Below the pieces are notes generated by a model. That model did not search any database. It worked only from the letters and a program-made list of their open reading frames with translations, and had not been told where the DNA came from. The translations under genes and the position numbers were made by a program. From Lachnospiraceae bacterium NC2008 (GTDB lineage Bacteria; Bacillota; Clostridia; Lachnospirales; Lachnospiraceae), in assembly GCA_000687675.1 (NCBI GenBank), contig JHWS01000003.1, positions 124,001-188,000 of the forward strand: a DNA stretch of 64,000 nucleotides. The letters are read 5' to 3'. Below are positions 18,997 through 28,585 of the stretch, piece by piece (the stretch's first letter is position 1; the number at the start of each line of letters is the position of its first letter).

Positions 18997-21048
18997 ATGA
19001 AAGAAGAAAAGATAGCTCTTAAAGGAAAAATGAGAACATATCTCCAGGTACCACTTTTGCTGGGAATTATACTGGCACTGGTGAACGTCTGGATTTATTT
19101 GCTTGATTTCAAATCAGCAATTATTCTGTCAGCATTTCTTATTATATATTTGGTGACTATTATAGTTATGCTTTCTATATCTAAGACTGCTGTGATTAAC
19201 GAGCTGGTAAGTTTCGCTACCCAGTATGGACAGATACAGAAACAGCTTCTAAAAGATCTTGATTTACCTCATGCCCTTCTTGATGAGAACGGGAAGATAA
19301 TATGGATGAACAAGGCATTTGAATATATAGCTTCCAAGGAAGAGTGCTATCTTAAGCCTATTACACAGCTTCTTCCGGAAGTAACTAAGGATAAGATGCC
19401 TGTTGACGAGAATAATACAGAGTGCAATACAAGCTTTGAGGATAAGGATTATCTTGTAAGAATGAAGAGAATCGGTCTTAAAGATGTAGCTCTTCTTTCA
19501 GGTGATGCCAAGGCTGGAGACGGCTATGATGGATATCTTATAGCTATCTATCTCTATGATGAGACCGCTCTTAATGTTGCCCTTCGTGAAGTAGATAACC
19601 AGAGCCTTGTTGTAGGATTTATTTATATCGATAACTATGAAGAAGCTATGGAAAGTGTTGAGGACGTTGGTCGAAGCCTTCTTAGTGCATTTATCGACAG
19701 ACAGGTTAACCAGTATGTTTCTTCTATAGATGGTATTGTTCGTAAGACAGAGAAGGACAAGTACCTTGTTATTCTTAGAAAGAGCGCTCTTAATACTCTT
19801 AAGGAGGGAAGATTCAAGCTCCTTGAAGATGTTAAGGAAATTAATATAGGTAATGAAACAGCAGTTACATTAAGTATTGGTATAGGTCTTGATGGTCTTA
19901 CTTATACACAGAATGCAGAATTTGCCAGAAATGCTATAGACCTAGCTCTTGGTCGAGGCGGAGATCAGGCAGTAATAAAGAGTCCTGCCGGCGTATCTTA
20001 CTTTGGTGGTAAGAGCCAGCAGAAGGAATCAACAACACGAGTTAAGGCCAGAGTTAAGGCTCTTGCCCTTCAGGAAATTATCTCACTTAAAGACAAAGTA
20101 TTTGTTATGGGTCATGCCAATGGGGACGTAGACAGCTTTGGTGCTTCAGTAGGTATCAAGTGTGCTTGCCAGAGTCTTGGCAAGGAGTGTCATATAGTAC
20201 TTGAAGATGTATCTAAGGCCCTTAAGCCGCTTGTAGACCGCTTTATGTCATATCCTGAGTATGAGGAAGACTGGATTATTACAAGAGATGAAGCTATTCA
20301 GATGGCAGAAGGCAATACTGTTCTTGTGGTAGTTGATGTTAATAAGCCAAGTCTTACAGAGTGCCCTGAACTTATTAAGAAGTGTAAGTCTATAGTTGTC
20401 CTGGACCACCATAGACAGGGTACTGAGATTATTGAGAATGCTACCCTTTCATATATTGAACCATATGCATCTTCAGCATCAGAGATGGTTGCTGAGATTC
20501 TACAGTATATTAACGGCGGTATCAAACTTAAAGGTATTATTGCTGACTGTCTCTATGGCGGTATCGTTATTGATACACAGAACTTCGAGCAGAAGACTGG
20601 TGTAAGAACATTTGAAGCTGCAGCATTTTTAAGAAGAAGCGGTGCGGATATTACCCTTATACGTAAGATGTTTAGGGAAAATGCTAACGATTACAAGGTT
20701 AAAGCAGAAGCAGTAAGACACGCTGAGATATTTAGAGAGGACTATGCAATATCTCATACAGAAGGCGATGGAGTAGAAAGTCCAACTGTACTTGCAGCAC
20801 AGGCAGCCAATGAACTTCTTAACATAGAAGGAATAAAGGCATCATTTGTACTTACTGATTATTCTGGAAAGATATATATAAGTGCCCGTTCTATTGATGA
20901 GGTCAATGTCCAGCTTATTATGGAGCGTATGGGCGGCGGTGGTCATATGACTATTGCAGGAGCCCAGCTTGAAGGAGAAACTATTGACCATGCTAAGGAG
21001 ATGCTTAGAAATACAATAGATGAGATGGTTAAAGAAGGGGCTATCTAA
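18997..21048 (+). CDS. gdpP: Cyclic-di-AMP phosphodiesterase GdpP (DHH/DHHA1)
   Basis: A 683-aa membrane enzyme that hydrolyses c-di-AMP. Two membrane segments lie at about residues 16-60, then a degenerate PAS, a degenerate GGDEF domain (about 190-330, ending LGRGGDQAVI), the DHH domain (GHANGDVDSFGASVG near 370; VVLDHHRQG near 468) and DHHA1 (GGGGHMTIAGAQ near 645). All expected metal motifs are visible. The ATG lies 9 bases after TATAAT with no Shine-Dalgarno sequence, so the message is probably leaderless. It begins the standard gdpP-rplI-dnaB set. Confidence 0.95.
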   Translation: MKEEKIALKGKMRTYLQVPLLLGIILALVNVWIYLLDFKSAIILSAFLIIYLVTIIVMLSISKTAVINELVSFATQYGQIQKQLLKDLDLPHALLDENGKIIWMNKAFEYIASKEECYLKPITQLLPEVTKDKMPVDENNTECNTSFEDKDYLVRMKRIGLKDVALLSGDAKAGDGYDGYLIAIYLYDETALNVALREVDNQSLVVGFIYIDNYEEAMESVEDVGRSLLSAFIDRQVNQYVSSIDGIVRKTEKDKYLVILRKSALNTLKEGRFKLLEDVKEINIGNETAVTLSIGIGLDGLTYTQNAEFARNAIDLALGRGGDQAVIKSPAGVSYFGGKSQQKESTTRVKARVKALALQEIISLKDKVFVMGHANGDVDSFGASVGIKCACQSLGKECHIVLEDVSKALKPLVDRFMSYPEYEEDWIITRDEAIQMAEGNTVLVVVDVNKPSLTECPELIKKCKSIVVLDHHRQGTEIIENATLSYIEPYASSASEMVAEILQYINGGIKLKGIIADCLYGGIVIDTQNFEQKTGVRTFEAAAFLRRSGADITLIRKMFRENANDYKVKAEAVRHAEIFREDYAISHTEGDGVESPTVLAAQAANELLNIEGIKASFVLTDYSGKIYISARSIDEVNVQLIMERMGGGGHMTIAGAQLEGETIDHAKEMLRNTIDEMVKEGAI

Positions 21049-21085
21049 CTGAATATACTATACTAAAAGAAAGAGGGATTAGGAC

Positions 21086-21532
21086 ATGAAGGTTATACTA
21101 ACAGAAGATGTGAAGAATGTCGGCAAAAAAGGCGACGTTGTAGAACTTAAAGATACATATGCAAGAAACTGTATTATAGGAAAGAAACTTGGAGTTGAAG
21201 CTACAAGCACTAACCTTAACAATCTTAAGCTTTCTAATGCTAATAATGAAAAGGTTGCAGCTCAGAAACTTGCAGATGCTAAAGAGTTTGCTAAGGAATT
21301 AGAAACTAAGAAGATTGTTCTTTATATTAAGAAAGGCCAGGACGGCAGAACATTTGGCTCTATTTCATCAAAGGAAATTGCTGAAGCAGTTAAGAGCCAG
21401 CTTGGTTATGATATAGATAAGAAGAAGATTAACCTTAGAGAACCAATCAGATTCCCAGGTTCATTTACTATAGAAGTTAAGGTTCATCCACAGGTTATGG
21501 CTAATTTTGGGCTTGAGGTTGAGGAAAAATAA
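21086..21532 (+). CDS. rplI: 50S ribosomal protein L9
   Basis: A 148-aa two-domain large-subunit protein with the start MKVILTEDVKNVGKKGDVVE, the long connecting helix and the C-terminal domain (DGRTFGSISSKEIA). AAAGAGGG precedes the ATG. dnaB starts 2 bp after its stop. Confidence 0.97.
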   Translation: MKVILTEDVKNVGKKGDVVELKDTYARNCIIGKKLGVEATSTNLNNLKLSNANNEKVAAQKLADAKEFAKELETKKIVLYIKKGQDGRTFGSISSKEIAEAVKSQLGYDIDKKKINLREPIRFPGSFTIEVKVHPQVMANFGLEVEEK

Positions 21533-21534
21533 TT

Positions 21535-22872
21535 ATGCCTGATATTGATGATGCAGTTATAAAAAAAATAATGCCTCATAGTACTGAAGCTGAAGAGTCC
21601 GTTATCGGTGGTATGCTTATTGATCCAGCCAGCATCAATGTGGTTAGTGAAATTATTCTGGATGGTTCATTATTTTACAACCGTTCTTACGGTTCATTGT
21701 ATGATGCTATGCTTGCCCTTAATAAAGAGGGACGTGCAGTTGATATAGTTACACTTCAGGACAGACTTAAAGAGATGAACGTGCCTGAGAATGTCAGCAG
21801 CCTTGACTACATCAGGGACCTTGTTGTTTCTGTGCCTACAGCTGCCAACGTAAAGCATTATGCTAATATTGTTGCTGAGAAGGCTACACTTAGAGAACTT
21901 ATTAAGGTTACTGAGGAGATATCTAAGGATTGCTATCAGGGCAATGAAGGTATAACAGAGCTTCTTGAAGAGACTGAAAAGAAGGTCTTCAAAATTGTTC
22001 AGAGAAGAAATATGGGAGAGATTACACCTATTAATGATGTAGTTATGGACTCTCTTATGCAGATAGAAAAAGCTTCTAAGATAGATGGGGAAGTTACAGG
22101 ACTTGCTTCAGGTTTTATTGACCTAGACAGAAGAACTGCCGGTTTCCAGCCGGGAAACCTTGTACTTATTGCAGCCCGTCCTGCTATGGGTAAAACTTCT
22201 TTCGTTCTTAGCCTTGCTAAAAACGTAGTTATAAGAAATCAGAAGCCACTTGTTATGTTCTCACTGGAAATGTCAAAGACAGAGCTTGCCAACAGACTTT
22301 TGTCTATGGATTCTCATGTTGACTCTCAGAAGTTCAAAACAGGTGATCTTAATGAAGCAGACTGGGAAAGTCTTGTAGAAAGTGGTGGAAAACTTTCTGA
22401 GTCACCACTTATTCTCGATGATACTTCTACCACTATTGGTGAGATTAGATCTAAGTGCCGTAAGTTAAAACTTGAAAAGGATATTCAGCTTGTTATTATC
22501 GACTACTTACAGCTTATGAATGGCAATGGTAAGAGCGATTCAAGACAGCAGGAAATCTCAGAGATATCAAGAGCACTTAAGCTTATGGCTAAGGAACTTC
22601 AGATTCCGGTTATAGCTCTTTCACAGTTGTCTCGTCAGGTTGAATCAAGACCAGACCACAGACCTATGCTTTCAGATCTTCGTGAATCTGGTGCCATCGA
22701 GCAGGATGCCGACGTTGTACTTTTCATTTATAGAGATGAGGTTTACAACAAGGATACTGAGAAGAAAGATCAGGCTGAGATTATTATAGCTAAGCAGCGT
22801 TCTGGTCCTATTGGAACTGTTGAGCTGGCATGGCTCCCTCAGTACACCCAGTTCGCAAACCTTGCAAGATAA
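21535..22872 (+). CDS. dnaB: Replicative DNA helicase DnaB
   Basis: A 445-aa hexameric helicase that unwinds DNA at the fork (DnaC in Bacillus naming). The N-terminal domain (PHSTEAEESVIGGML) is followed by the RecA-like domain with Walker A ARPAMGKTS near residue 218, the Walker B run VIIDYLQLM near 325, and the SDLRESGAIEQDADVV arginine-finger region. No intein or insertion is seen. Likely coupled to rplI. Confidence 0.96.
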   Translation: MPDIDDAVIKKIMPHSTEAEESVIGGMLIDPASINVVSEIILDGSLFYNRSYGSLYDAMLALNKEGRAVDIVTLQDRLKEMNVPENVSSLDYIRDLVVSVPTAANVKHYANIVAEKATLRELIKVTEEISKDCYQGNEGITELLEETEKKVFKIVQRRNMGEITPINDVVMDSLMQIEKASKIDGEVTGLASGFIDLDRRTAGFQPGNLVLIAARPAMGKTSFVLSLAKNVVIRNQKPLVMFSLEMSKTELANRLLSMDSHVDSQKFKTGDLNEADWESLVESGGKLSESPLILDDTSTTIGEIRSKCRKLKLEKDIQLVIIDYLQLMNGNGKSDSRQQEISEISRALKLMAKELQIPVIALSQLSRQVESRPDHRPMLSDLRESGAIEQDADVVLFIYRDEVYNKDTEKKDQAEIIIAKQRSGPIGTVELAWLPQYTQFANLAR

Positions 22873-22892
22873 ATACTTATTATTACAAATGC

Positions 22893-22920
22893 AAACCCTG
22901 GAGACTAACTCCGGGGTTTT
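22893..22920 (+). terminator. Terminator of the gdpP-rplI-dnaB operon
   Basis: AAACCC-TGGAG, loop ACTAA, CTCCGGGGTTTT; about 10 bp including one wobble pair, with a T-run. Confidence 0.85.
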
Positions 22921-22931
22921 AATACAACAAG

Positions 22932-24101
22932 ATGATATTTCGAACTATAGCATACTCATTATTCATAATAATCTTATTATGTTCATATTTTAAAAATCGC
23001 AAATCTAAGTTTATGGTCTGGTTTTTATTTGCAATCTTTGCAGTAAATACCGTAGCTATGATTATAGGTGATTCTATGCTTAATATTCTTCCTAAGGTAA
23101 TAGGGGAATATTTCTTGGTATGCGGGGCATTTCTGGCCTTAAGCAGTGTTGCCATAAAGGAAATCTACAAATATTCGCGTAATCCAGATTTTCTGGGATT
23201 TATACTTGGTCTTACCGGTATGTGTCTTGTGTATGCCACAACATGGCTTATAGGCTTCGATGCCGTGGCTATTGCTATAATCCATATCTATGTAATAGAA
23301 AAAGAGCGTAAGGAAAAGAAGGGTTCTAAGGCGTGGCGCTTCTTTGGAAGAGGCCGCATTACCTATAGAAAGCTAAAATGCATGATATACCTTTTTGGTC
23401 TTATCTGGTGCATGCTTTATACCATAACCCTGCTTATATATACAGGACCATTCTTATCATGGCTCTGGCTCTGGCCACTTGGTATGGTATTTTGCTTTAT
23501 TAGATTCCTTATGATATTTAGAAATATAAGAGTGCCTAAGCCAATAGCTATCCCTTACCACATTATGTTTCCTATATTCTTTATCTTTTTTGTGGTAATA
23601 GAGCTTATGATAATCCAGAACAAATTCCATATACCATCAAAGGAACTGGATTATGTAATAGTTCTTGGAGCAGGAGTTAATGGCTACTCCCCGTCTAAGC
23701 CTCTTAAAGAAAGAATAGACAGGGCTTATAACTATCTTGAAGCCAATCCTAATACCATAGCTATAGCATCTGGTGGACAGGGGCCTGATGAACTTATATC
23801 AGAGGCTCAGTGCATAAAGAACAGGCTTGTAGCCATGGGGATAGAAGAAGACAGGATTATTATCGAGGACAAATCAACCAGTACAGAGGAGAACCTGGCA
23901 TATTCATATAAGCTTATTGATAATAAAAATGCCAGCGTGGGCATCATAACCAACAGCTTCCACGAGTTCAGGGCAAAGCTTATGGCTTACAGGGCAGGTT
24001 TTGGAACTATAGAAAGTGTTCCTGCCAGAACTCTGTATCCAGTAGGGATTCACTATACTGTAAGGGAGTTTTTTGGTGTTGTTAAGTTTTTCATAAGCTG
24101 A
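22932..24101 (+). CDS. DUF218 (YdcF/SanA-like) membrane protein
   Basis: A 389-aa protein. The N-terminal 225 residues have about six to seven hydrophobic segments. The C-terminal half is a DUF218 domain: YVIVLGAGVNGYSPSKPL near residue 235, ASGGQGPDELISEA near 278, EDKSTSTEENLAYS near 315 and TNSFHEFRA near 340. Members include SanA (vancomycin sensitivity at high temperature) and ElyC; a role in the cell envelope is plausible but the activity is unknown. No ribosome site is seen before ATG 22932, and it starts only 12 bp after the dnaB terminator. Confidence 0.8.
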   Translation: MIFRTIAYSLFIIILLCSYFKNRKSKFMVWFLFAIFAVNTVAMIIGDSMLNILPKVIGEYFLVCGAFLALSSVAIKEIYKYSRNPDFLGFILGLTGMCLVYATTWLIGFDAVAIAIIHIYVIEKERKEKKGSKAWRFFGRGRITYRKLKCMIYLFGLIWCMLYTITLLIYTGPFLSWLWLWPLGMVFCFIRFLMIFRNIRVPKPIAIPYHIMFPIFFIFFVVIELMIIQNKFHIPSKELDYVIVLGAGVNGYSPSKPLKERIDRAYNYLEANPNTIAIASGGQGPDELISEAQCIKNRLVAMGIEEDRIIIEDKSTSTEENLAYSYKLIDNKNASVGIITNSFHEFRAKLMAYRAGFGTIESVPARTLYPVGIHYTVREFFGVVKFFIS

Positions 24102-24241
24102 TGATGCAATACTAACATCAGAAAGTAAGGATATTGCGTGAATTAAAGGTTTTATGATATTGCCTAGAAGAGATATATCATATATAATGAACACCTATTG
24201 AACATTTAGTTTATATTTTATATAGAATAGGAGATTTAATT

Positions 24242-24436
24242 ATGGCAGAAACAAAGATTACTAAGGATATGCTTATAGGCGAACTTCTTGCAGTTAAGCC
24301 TGACTGTGCAGAGATTCTTATGGAAGCAGGTATGCACTGTGTAGGATGTCCAGCATCACAGATGGAGTCTATTGAAGAGGCTTCTATGGTACATGGCTTC
24401 GACGTAAATGAAATTTTAGAGAAGTTAAACGCTTAA
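24242..24436 (+). CDS. DUF1858 domain protein (redox disulfide family)
   Basis: A 64-aa protein matching DUF1858. The pattern is KITKDMLIGELLAVKPDCAE, then GMHCVGCPAS with a CxxC pair at residues 35-38, then EASMVHGFDVNEIL. The family is known near hybrid-cluster and Fe-S proteins and is thought to use the cysteine pair in redox or metal binding. TAGGAGAT lies upstream. A ferredoxin gene follows after a 164-bp AT-rich gap in which I see no other feature. Confidence 0.85.
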   Translation: MAETKITKDMLIGELLAVKPDCAEILMEAGMHCVGCPASQMESIEEASMVHGFDVNEILEKLNA

Positions 24437-24600
24437 TCGTTAACCTATATATAAACATCTATTAGTTTAAAATTGGATATAGATTATCTTTATACATAGC
24501 TATAAAAATAAACCTTGTTAAAATGTTTTATATAGCGTAAAATACTAGTTAACATATTTATATGTAACGTTATATACAATTATGTAGGAGGTTATGAGCA

Positions 24601-24771
24601 ATGGCATATGTAATTTCTGATTCATGTATCCAGTGCGGTGCATGTGCAGGTGGATGTCCTGTAGGTGCTATTTCTGAAGGCGATGGAAAGTTCGAAATCA
24701 ACCCAGATACTTGCATCTCATGTGGTGCTTGCGCAGGTGGATGTCCTGTAAGCGCTATTTCAGAGGGCTAA
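24601..24771 (+). CDS. 2[4Fe-4S] ferredoxin
   Basis: A 56-aa clostridial-type ferredoxin, easily missed because it is short. Two CxxCxxCxxxCP cluster motifs are present: CIQCGACAGGCP (residues 9-20) and CISCGACAGGCP (about 38-49), each followed by VGAIS or VSAIS. TAGGAGGT lies 9 bases before ATG 24601. It would carry electrons for pyruvate oxidoreductase, hydrogenase and similar enzymes. It ends at a strong terminator. Confidence 0.95.
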   Translation: MAYVISDSCIQCGACAGGCPVGAISEGDGKFEINPDTCISCGACAGGCPVSAISEG

Positions 24772-24790
24772 TTAAAAATTAAGCTTAAAG

Positions 24791-24816
24791 AGCAGAGGTT
24801 AAGCCTCTGCTTTTTT
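24791..24816 (+). terminator. Terminator of the ferredoxin gene
   Basis: AGCAGAGG, loop TTAAG, CCTCTGCT followed by TTTTTT. Confidence 0.92.
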
Positions 24817-24900
24817 GTTGCATAGGATATTGAGTAAGCTGACCTCTTCTTTGGCTTTAAATTTAGGGGAAAAAACCTGCCTAGACACAAGTCCTAGTGA

Positions 24901-24929
24901 TTGTATAATAGCCCTTTCTATGATATAAT
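24901..24929 (+). promoter_or_regulatory. Promoter for the polysaccharide deacetylase gene
   Basis: TTGTAT (24901-24906), 17 bp, TATAAT (24924-24929), with TG in the extended -10 position. GGGAGG follows in the leader. Confidence 0.75.
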
Positions 24930-24979
24930 ATCCACTGCGTCCTAGGAGAATTTGGGAGGCATAAACAGGAATAATAATT

Positions 24980-25921
24980 ATGAAGGATATAGAAGAGGGA
25001 AAGAAAAAAAGGGCTAATAATAGTGCATTAAAAAAGAGGTACATTAAGTACCTGGCTCTTGGTATTGTGCTTGTCCCTGTAATATTGTGTATAGCACTTC
25101 TAATACGTGTAGGCGTCCTTGAGAAATATATAAAGGACAATCTTGCAATTAATCAGAAGGTCTCTGATGTATCCAGTGGCGAATATGCTTCCAATAATAC
25201 TAATACTGTAAATAATGTAGGTGAGGTAGGTCTTGTAGAAACGAGCCCTAGTGCTTACGAAGAAGATAATACTTATCAGGAATATGATGGTATTGTTAAG
25301 GTATGTATAACATTTGATGATGGTCCTTCTGCTAATACAGATGCCATCTTAGACATACTTGATGATTATGGAATCAAGGCTACATTCTTTGTGAATGGTC
25401 ATGAAGATTATAAAGATGAGCTTATAAGAATTGCAGAGGAAGGCCATACAATAGGCATGCATTCCTACAGCCATTCATACAGGACTGTTTATAAAAATCT
25501 AGATTCATTTGCAGATGATCTTTATGAGATACAGTCATACATAAAAGATACTACAGGCGTAACTAGTACAATATACAGATTCCCTGGGGGTAGCAGTAAC
25601 CATGTTAGTAATGTTGCCATGGAGGATTGCATAGACTATCTCCACGCAAAGGGTATTGAGTATTATGACTGGAATGCATCTGGCAATGACGCTGTTGTAG
25701 GCGGGGCATCTGTTAATACTATTGTTAATAATGTTATGAATCAGGTTGCTGCCTGCAAGGACGATACAATCATTATTCTCTTACATGATACAGGGGATAA
25801 GAAAACAACAGTTGAAGCACTTCCAATTATAATTGAGAAGATTGCTGATATGTCTAACGTAGCATTTGTACCAATCACAGAAGATGTGAAGCCGGTACAT
25901 CATATAGAATCCAATAATTAA
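24980..25921 (+). CDS. Polysaccharide deacetylase (NodB domain), membrane-anchored
   Basis: A 313-aa type II membrane protein: Lys/Arg-rich start, one membrane segment at about residues 30-53, an Asn/Ser linker to about 105, then a NodB domain. Motif 1 is TFDDGPSANT (about residue 113) with the catalytic and metal Asp. Motif 2 is GMHSYSHS (about 160), with metal His residues. Later motifs include RFPGG (about 197), DWNASGND and LLHDT (about 273). It probably removes N-acetyl groups from peptidoglycan outside the cell, which is known to give lysozyme resistance in PgdA-type enzymes. The bactofilin gene follows 26 bp downstream. Confidence 0.9.
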   Translation: MKDIEEGKKKRANNSALKKRYIKYLALGIVLVPVILCIALLIRVGVLEKYIKDNLAINQKVSDVSSGEYASNNTNTVNNVGEVGLVETSPSAYEEDNTYQEYDGIVKVCITFDDGPSANTDAILDILDDYGIKATFFVNGHEDYKDELIRIAEEGHTIGMHSYSHSYRTVYKNLDSFADDLYEIQSYIKDTTGVTSTIYRFPGGSSNHVSNVAMEDCIDYLHAKGIEYYDWNASGNDAVVGGASVNTIVNNVMNQVAACKDDTIIILLHDTGDKKTTVEALPIIIEKIADMSNVAFVPITEDVKPVHHIESNN

Positions 25922-25947
25922 CTTAACTAATCAAATGAGGTAGTGTA

Positions 25948-27240
25948 ATGGGATTTTTTCAAAGTTTAAAAGATGATTTATCATCAGCAATGAATGAGCT
26001 TATAGGGGATAATGAAGAACTGGAAGATGATGCACCAGTCCTTCCTGGAGATGACAATCTTTTCCCTGATGGTGAGCCACTTCTTTCTAACACTGATAGC
26101 GAAGAAGAGGAGAAGGCATCAGAGGAAGAAACTATAGAAGAAGTTGTCGAAGAAGTAGAAGAGCCTGCAGAAGAGGATCTTGCTGAGGAATCTGAAGAAA
26201 CAGAAGAAACAGCTGAGGAAGTTGATTTATCTGATATAGACATAGATAAGATGCTTGATAATCTTGACCTTGAAAGACCAAGTGAGGAAGAATTGTCAGA
26301 TGCAGCTGAAACAGTAGAAGAGCCAAAACTTTCAGATGAAGACGAAGAGTCAGCAGAAGATCTTGCTGCAATAGATGGTGTTCAGGAAGAACTTGATTTT
26401 AGCAAGCTTGCAGATGAGATGGATCAGATTACACTTGAAGATCTTGAGGCAGCAGAAAAGGCTGAAGAGAATAAGGCTGCGGAAGTTTCAGAACCAGAGG
26501 TGGCTGTTGAAGAGGCAGAAGTTCCTGCAGTAGAAGAGAAAACTGAAGAGGTTGAAGAAGCTCCTGTAATCGAAGAAAAGGTTGAGGAAGTTCCTGCGGC
26601 TGATGAAGTTAAAGAAGAAAAAATAGAAGAGACAGTAATCGCTGAAGAAATAAATGACAAGAAAGAGGACGAAAAAGTGAGCGAAGAAGTTAAAGAGATG
26701 GAAGAACAGGTATCAGTAGAAGCTAAAGAAGAAGCTAGTGAGAATTCTGCTCGTGACCTTGAATATTCTGACGAAACAGCAATTATTACTAAAGGCATGA
26801 CAATCAATGGTGATGTTGAGTCTAACGGTAACCTTGATATTTTAGGTACTGTGAAGGGTAATATTGATATAGTTGGTAAGATTAATGTACAGGGTACAAT
26901 CGTTGGTAATTCCAAGGCACATGAAGTATTTGCTGATGGAGCAGATATTAACGGTGAGATTAATGTTACAGGTTCAGCCAAGATTGGCCAGAACTCAGTA
27001 GTTATCGGTAATATATCAGCTGCAAGTGCTGTAATTGCTGGTGCTGTTAAGGGTGATATCGATGTTCAGGGACCTGTAGTTCTTGATTCAACAGCTATAG
27101 TAATGGGTAACATCAAGTCTATGTCAGTACAGATTAACACAGGTGCTGTTATTGAAGGTATGTGTTCTCAGTGCTATGCAGAGGTTAATCCTACATCATT
27201 CTTTGAAGAATTTAAGAAGTCTGCAAAGACTATGAAATAA
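25948..27240 (+). CDS. Bactofilin (polymer-forming cytoskeletal protein) with a long acidic arm
   Basis: A 430-aa protein. Residues 1-265 or so are extremely Glu/Ala/Asp-rich and probably disordered. The C-terminal 160 residues are a bactofilin beta-helix with six-residue turns such as MTINGDVESNGNLDILGTVKGNIDIVG, split here by ordinary coil positions, through CSQCYAEV. Bactofilins polymerise without nucleotide and place cell-wall or motility enzymes. The acidic N-terminal arm is far longer than usual (most are 120-200 aa in total). Its neighbour upstream is a wall deacetylase, a sensible client. AAATGAGGTAG precedes the ATG. Confidence 0.85.
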   Translation: MGFFQSLKDDLSSAMNELIGDNEELEDDAPVLPGDDNLFPDGEPLLSNTDSEEEEKASEEETIEEVVEEVEEPAEEDLAEESEETEETAEEVDLSDIDIDKMLDNLDLERPSEEELSDAAETVEEPKLSDEDEESAEDLAAIDGVQEELDFSKLADEMDQITLEDLEAAEKAEENKAAEVSEPEVAVEEAEVPAVEEKTEEVEEAPVIEEKVEEVPAADEVKEEKIEETVIAEEINDKKEDEKVSEEVKEMEEQVSVEAKEEASENSARDLEYSDETAIITKGMTINGDVESNGNLDILGTVKGNIDIVGKINVQGTIVGNSKAHEVFADGADINGEINVTGSAKIGQNSVVIGNISAASAVIAGAVKGDIDVQGPVVLDSTAIVMGNIKSMSVQINTGAVIEGMCSQCYAEVNPTSFFEEFKKSAKTMK

Positions 27241-27265
27241 GCTAACTGGCAGAAAGGTCGATTAT

Positions 27266-27961
27266 ATGAAGAGATTTCTTTTAAAGCTTAGCGGTGAAGC
27301 ACTGGCAAATGAGAATAAGAAATATAACGATGATATTATCTTAGGTATTGCAGGTCAGGTTAAAACACTTCTTGATAAGGGTAATCAGATTGGTATCGTT
27401 ATCGGTGGTGGAAACTACTGGAGAGGCCGTACAAGCGAGAATATTGATAGAACTAAGGCAGACCAGATTGGTATGCTTGCAACAATTATGAACTGTATAT
27501 ATGTTTCTGAGATGTTTAGAAGTCAGGGCATAGGTACAGAGATATTTACACCATTTGCATGTTCTACATTTACAAAGCTCTTTTCAAAAGATGCAGCTGT
27601 AGAAGCATTGAGCCAGGGTAAGGTTGTATTCTTTGCAGGAGGTACAGGCCATCCTTACTTCTCAACAGATACAGGAGTATTACTTAGAGCAATCGAAGTA
27701 GACGCTGACGGTATCTACCTTGCCAAGGCAATTGATGGTGTATATGACAGTGATCCTAAGAAGAATTCGGCTGCTAAGAAGTATGACAAAGTATCTATTA
27801 ATGAAGTTATAGAGAAGAACCTTCAGGTTGTTGATATGACAGCTTCAGTACTTGCCAGAGATAATCATATGCCTATGTGGGTATTTGATCTTACAAAAGA
27901 GAATTCAATATTAAATGCTATCGATGGCAACTTTGATGGAACAGAAGTAACTTGCGATTAA
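27266..27961 (+). CDS. pyrH: UMP kinase
   Basis: A 231-aa enzyme that phosphorylates UMP to UDP for nucleotide and cell-wall sugar synthesis. Family motifs: KRFLLKLSGEAL, the GGGNYWRGR loop (about residue 47), DQIGMLATIMN and GTGHPYFSTDT. It heads the conserved pyrH-frr-uppS-cdsA-dxr-rseP run. Confidence 0.97.
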   Translation: MKRFLLKLSGEALANENKKYNDDIILGIAGQVKTLLDKGNQIGIVIGGGNYWRGRTSENIDRTKADQIGMLATIMNCIYVSEMFRSQGIGTEIFTPFACSTFTKLFSKDAAVEALSQGKVVFFAGGTGHPYFSTDTGVLLRAIEVDADGIYLAKAIDGVYDSDPKKNSAAKKYDKVSINEVIEKNLQVVDMTASVLARDNHMPMWVFDLTKENSILNAIDGNFDGTEVTCD

Positions 27962-28018
27962 GAGCAAAGCTAAAATAAAAGTAACACAGTATTTTATATA
28001 GTTTGAAAGGACATGAAT

Positions 28019-28570
28019 ATGAACGAGAAACTCAAACAGTATGATGAAAAGATGAAGAAAGCATATGATTTTTTAGTATCAGATCTTGCAACAATTAGAG
28101 CGGGACGTGCCAATCCACATGTCCTTGATAAGATAAGAGTTGATTATTATGGTACACCAACACCACTTTCACAGGTTGGTAATATATCAGTACCTGAACC
28201 TAGAATGCTTCAGATTTCACCATGGGAGAAACCACTTCTTAAGGAGATTGAAAAAGCTATCCTTACATCAGATGTAGGAATCACACCTACTAATGATGGT
28301 TCTGTTATCAGACTTGTATTCCCGGAACTTACAGAAGACAGACGTAAGGAACTTGCTAAGGACATCAAGAAGAAGGGTGAAGATGGCAAGGTTGCTATTA
28401 GAAATGTAAGACGTGAAGGCAATGATGCAATAAAGAAACTTGGTAAGGAAGAGATGTCTGAAGACGAGCAGAAGTCACTTGAAGAAGAACTTCAGAAGAT
28501 TACAGATTCTTATATTAAAGAAATTGATAAGACTATCGATCAGAAGACACAGGATATACTTAAGGTTTAA
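28019..28570 (+). CDS. frr: Ribosome recycling factor
   Basis: A 183-aa factor that with EF-G splits ribosomes after termination. IRAGRANPHVLDKI near residue 26 and DYYGTPTPL are diagnostic. ATG 28013 is also in frame, but AAAGG at 28006-28010 is only 2 nt from it and 8 nt from ATG 28019, so the latter is chosen. Confidence 0.96.
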   Translation: MNEKLKQYDEKMKKAYDFLVSDLATIRAGRANPHVLDKIRVDYYGTPTPLSQVGNISVPEPRMLQISPWEKPLLKEIEKAILTSDVGITPTNDGSVIRLVFPELTEDRRKELAKDIKKKGEDGKVAIRNVRREGNDAIKKLGKEEMSEDEQKSLEEELQKITDSYIKEIDKTIDQKTQDILKV

Positions 28571-28585
28571 TAAAAGTGAATTAAC

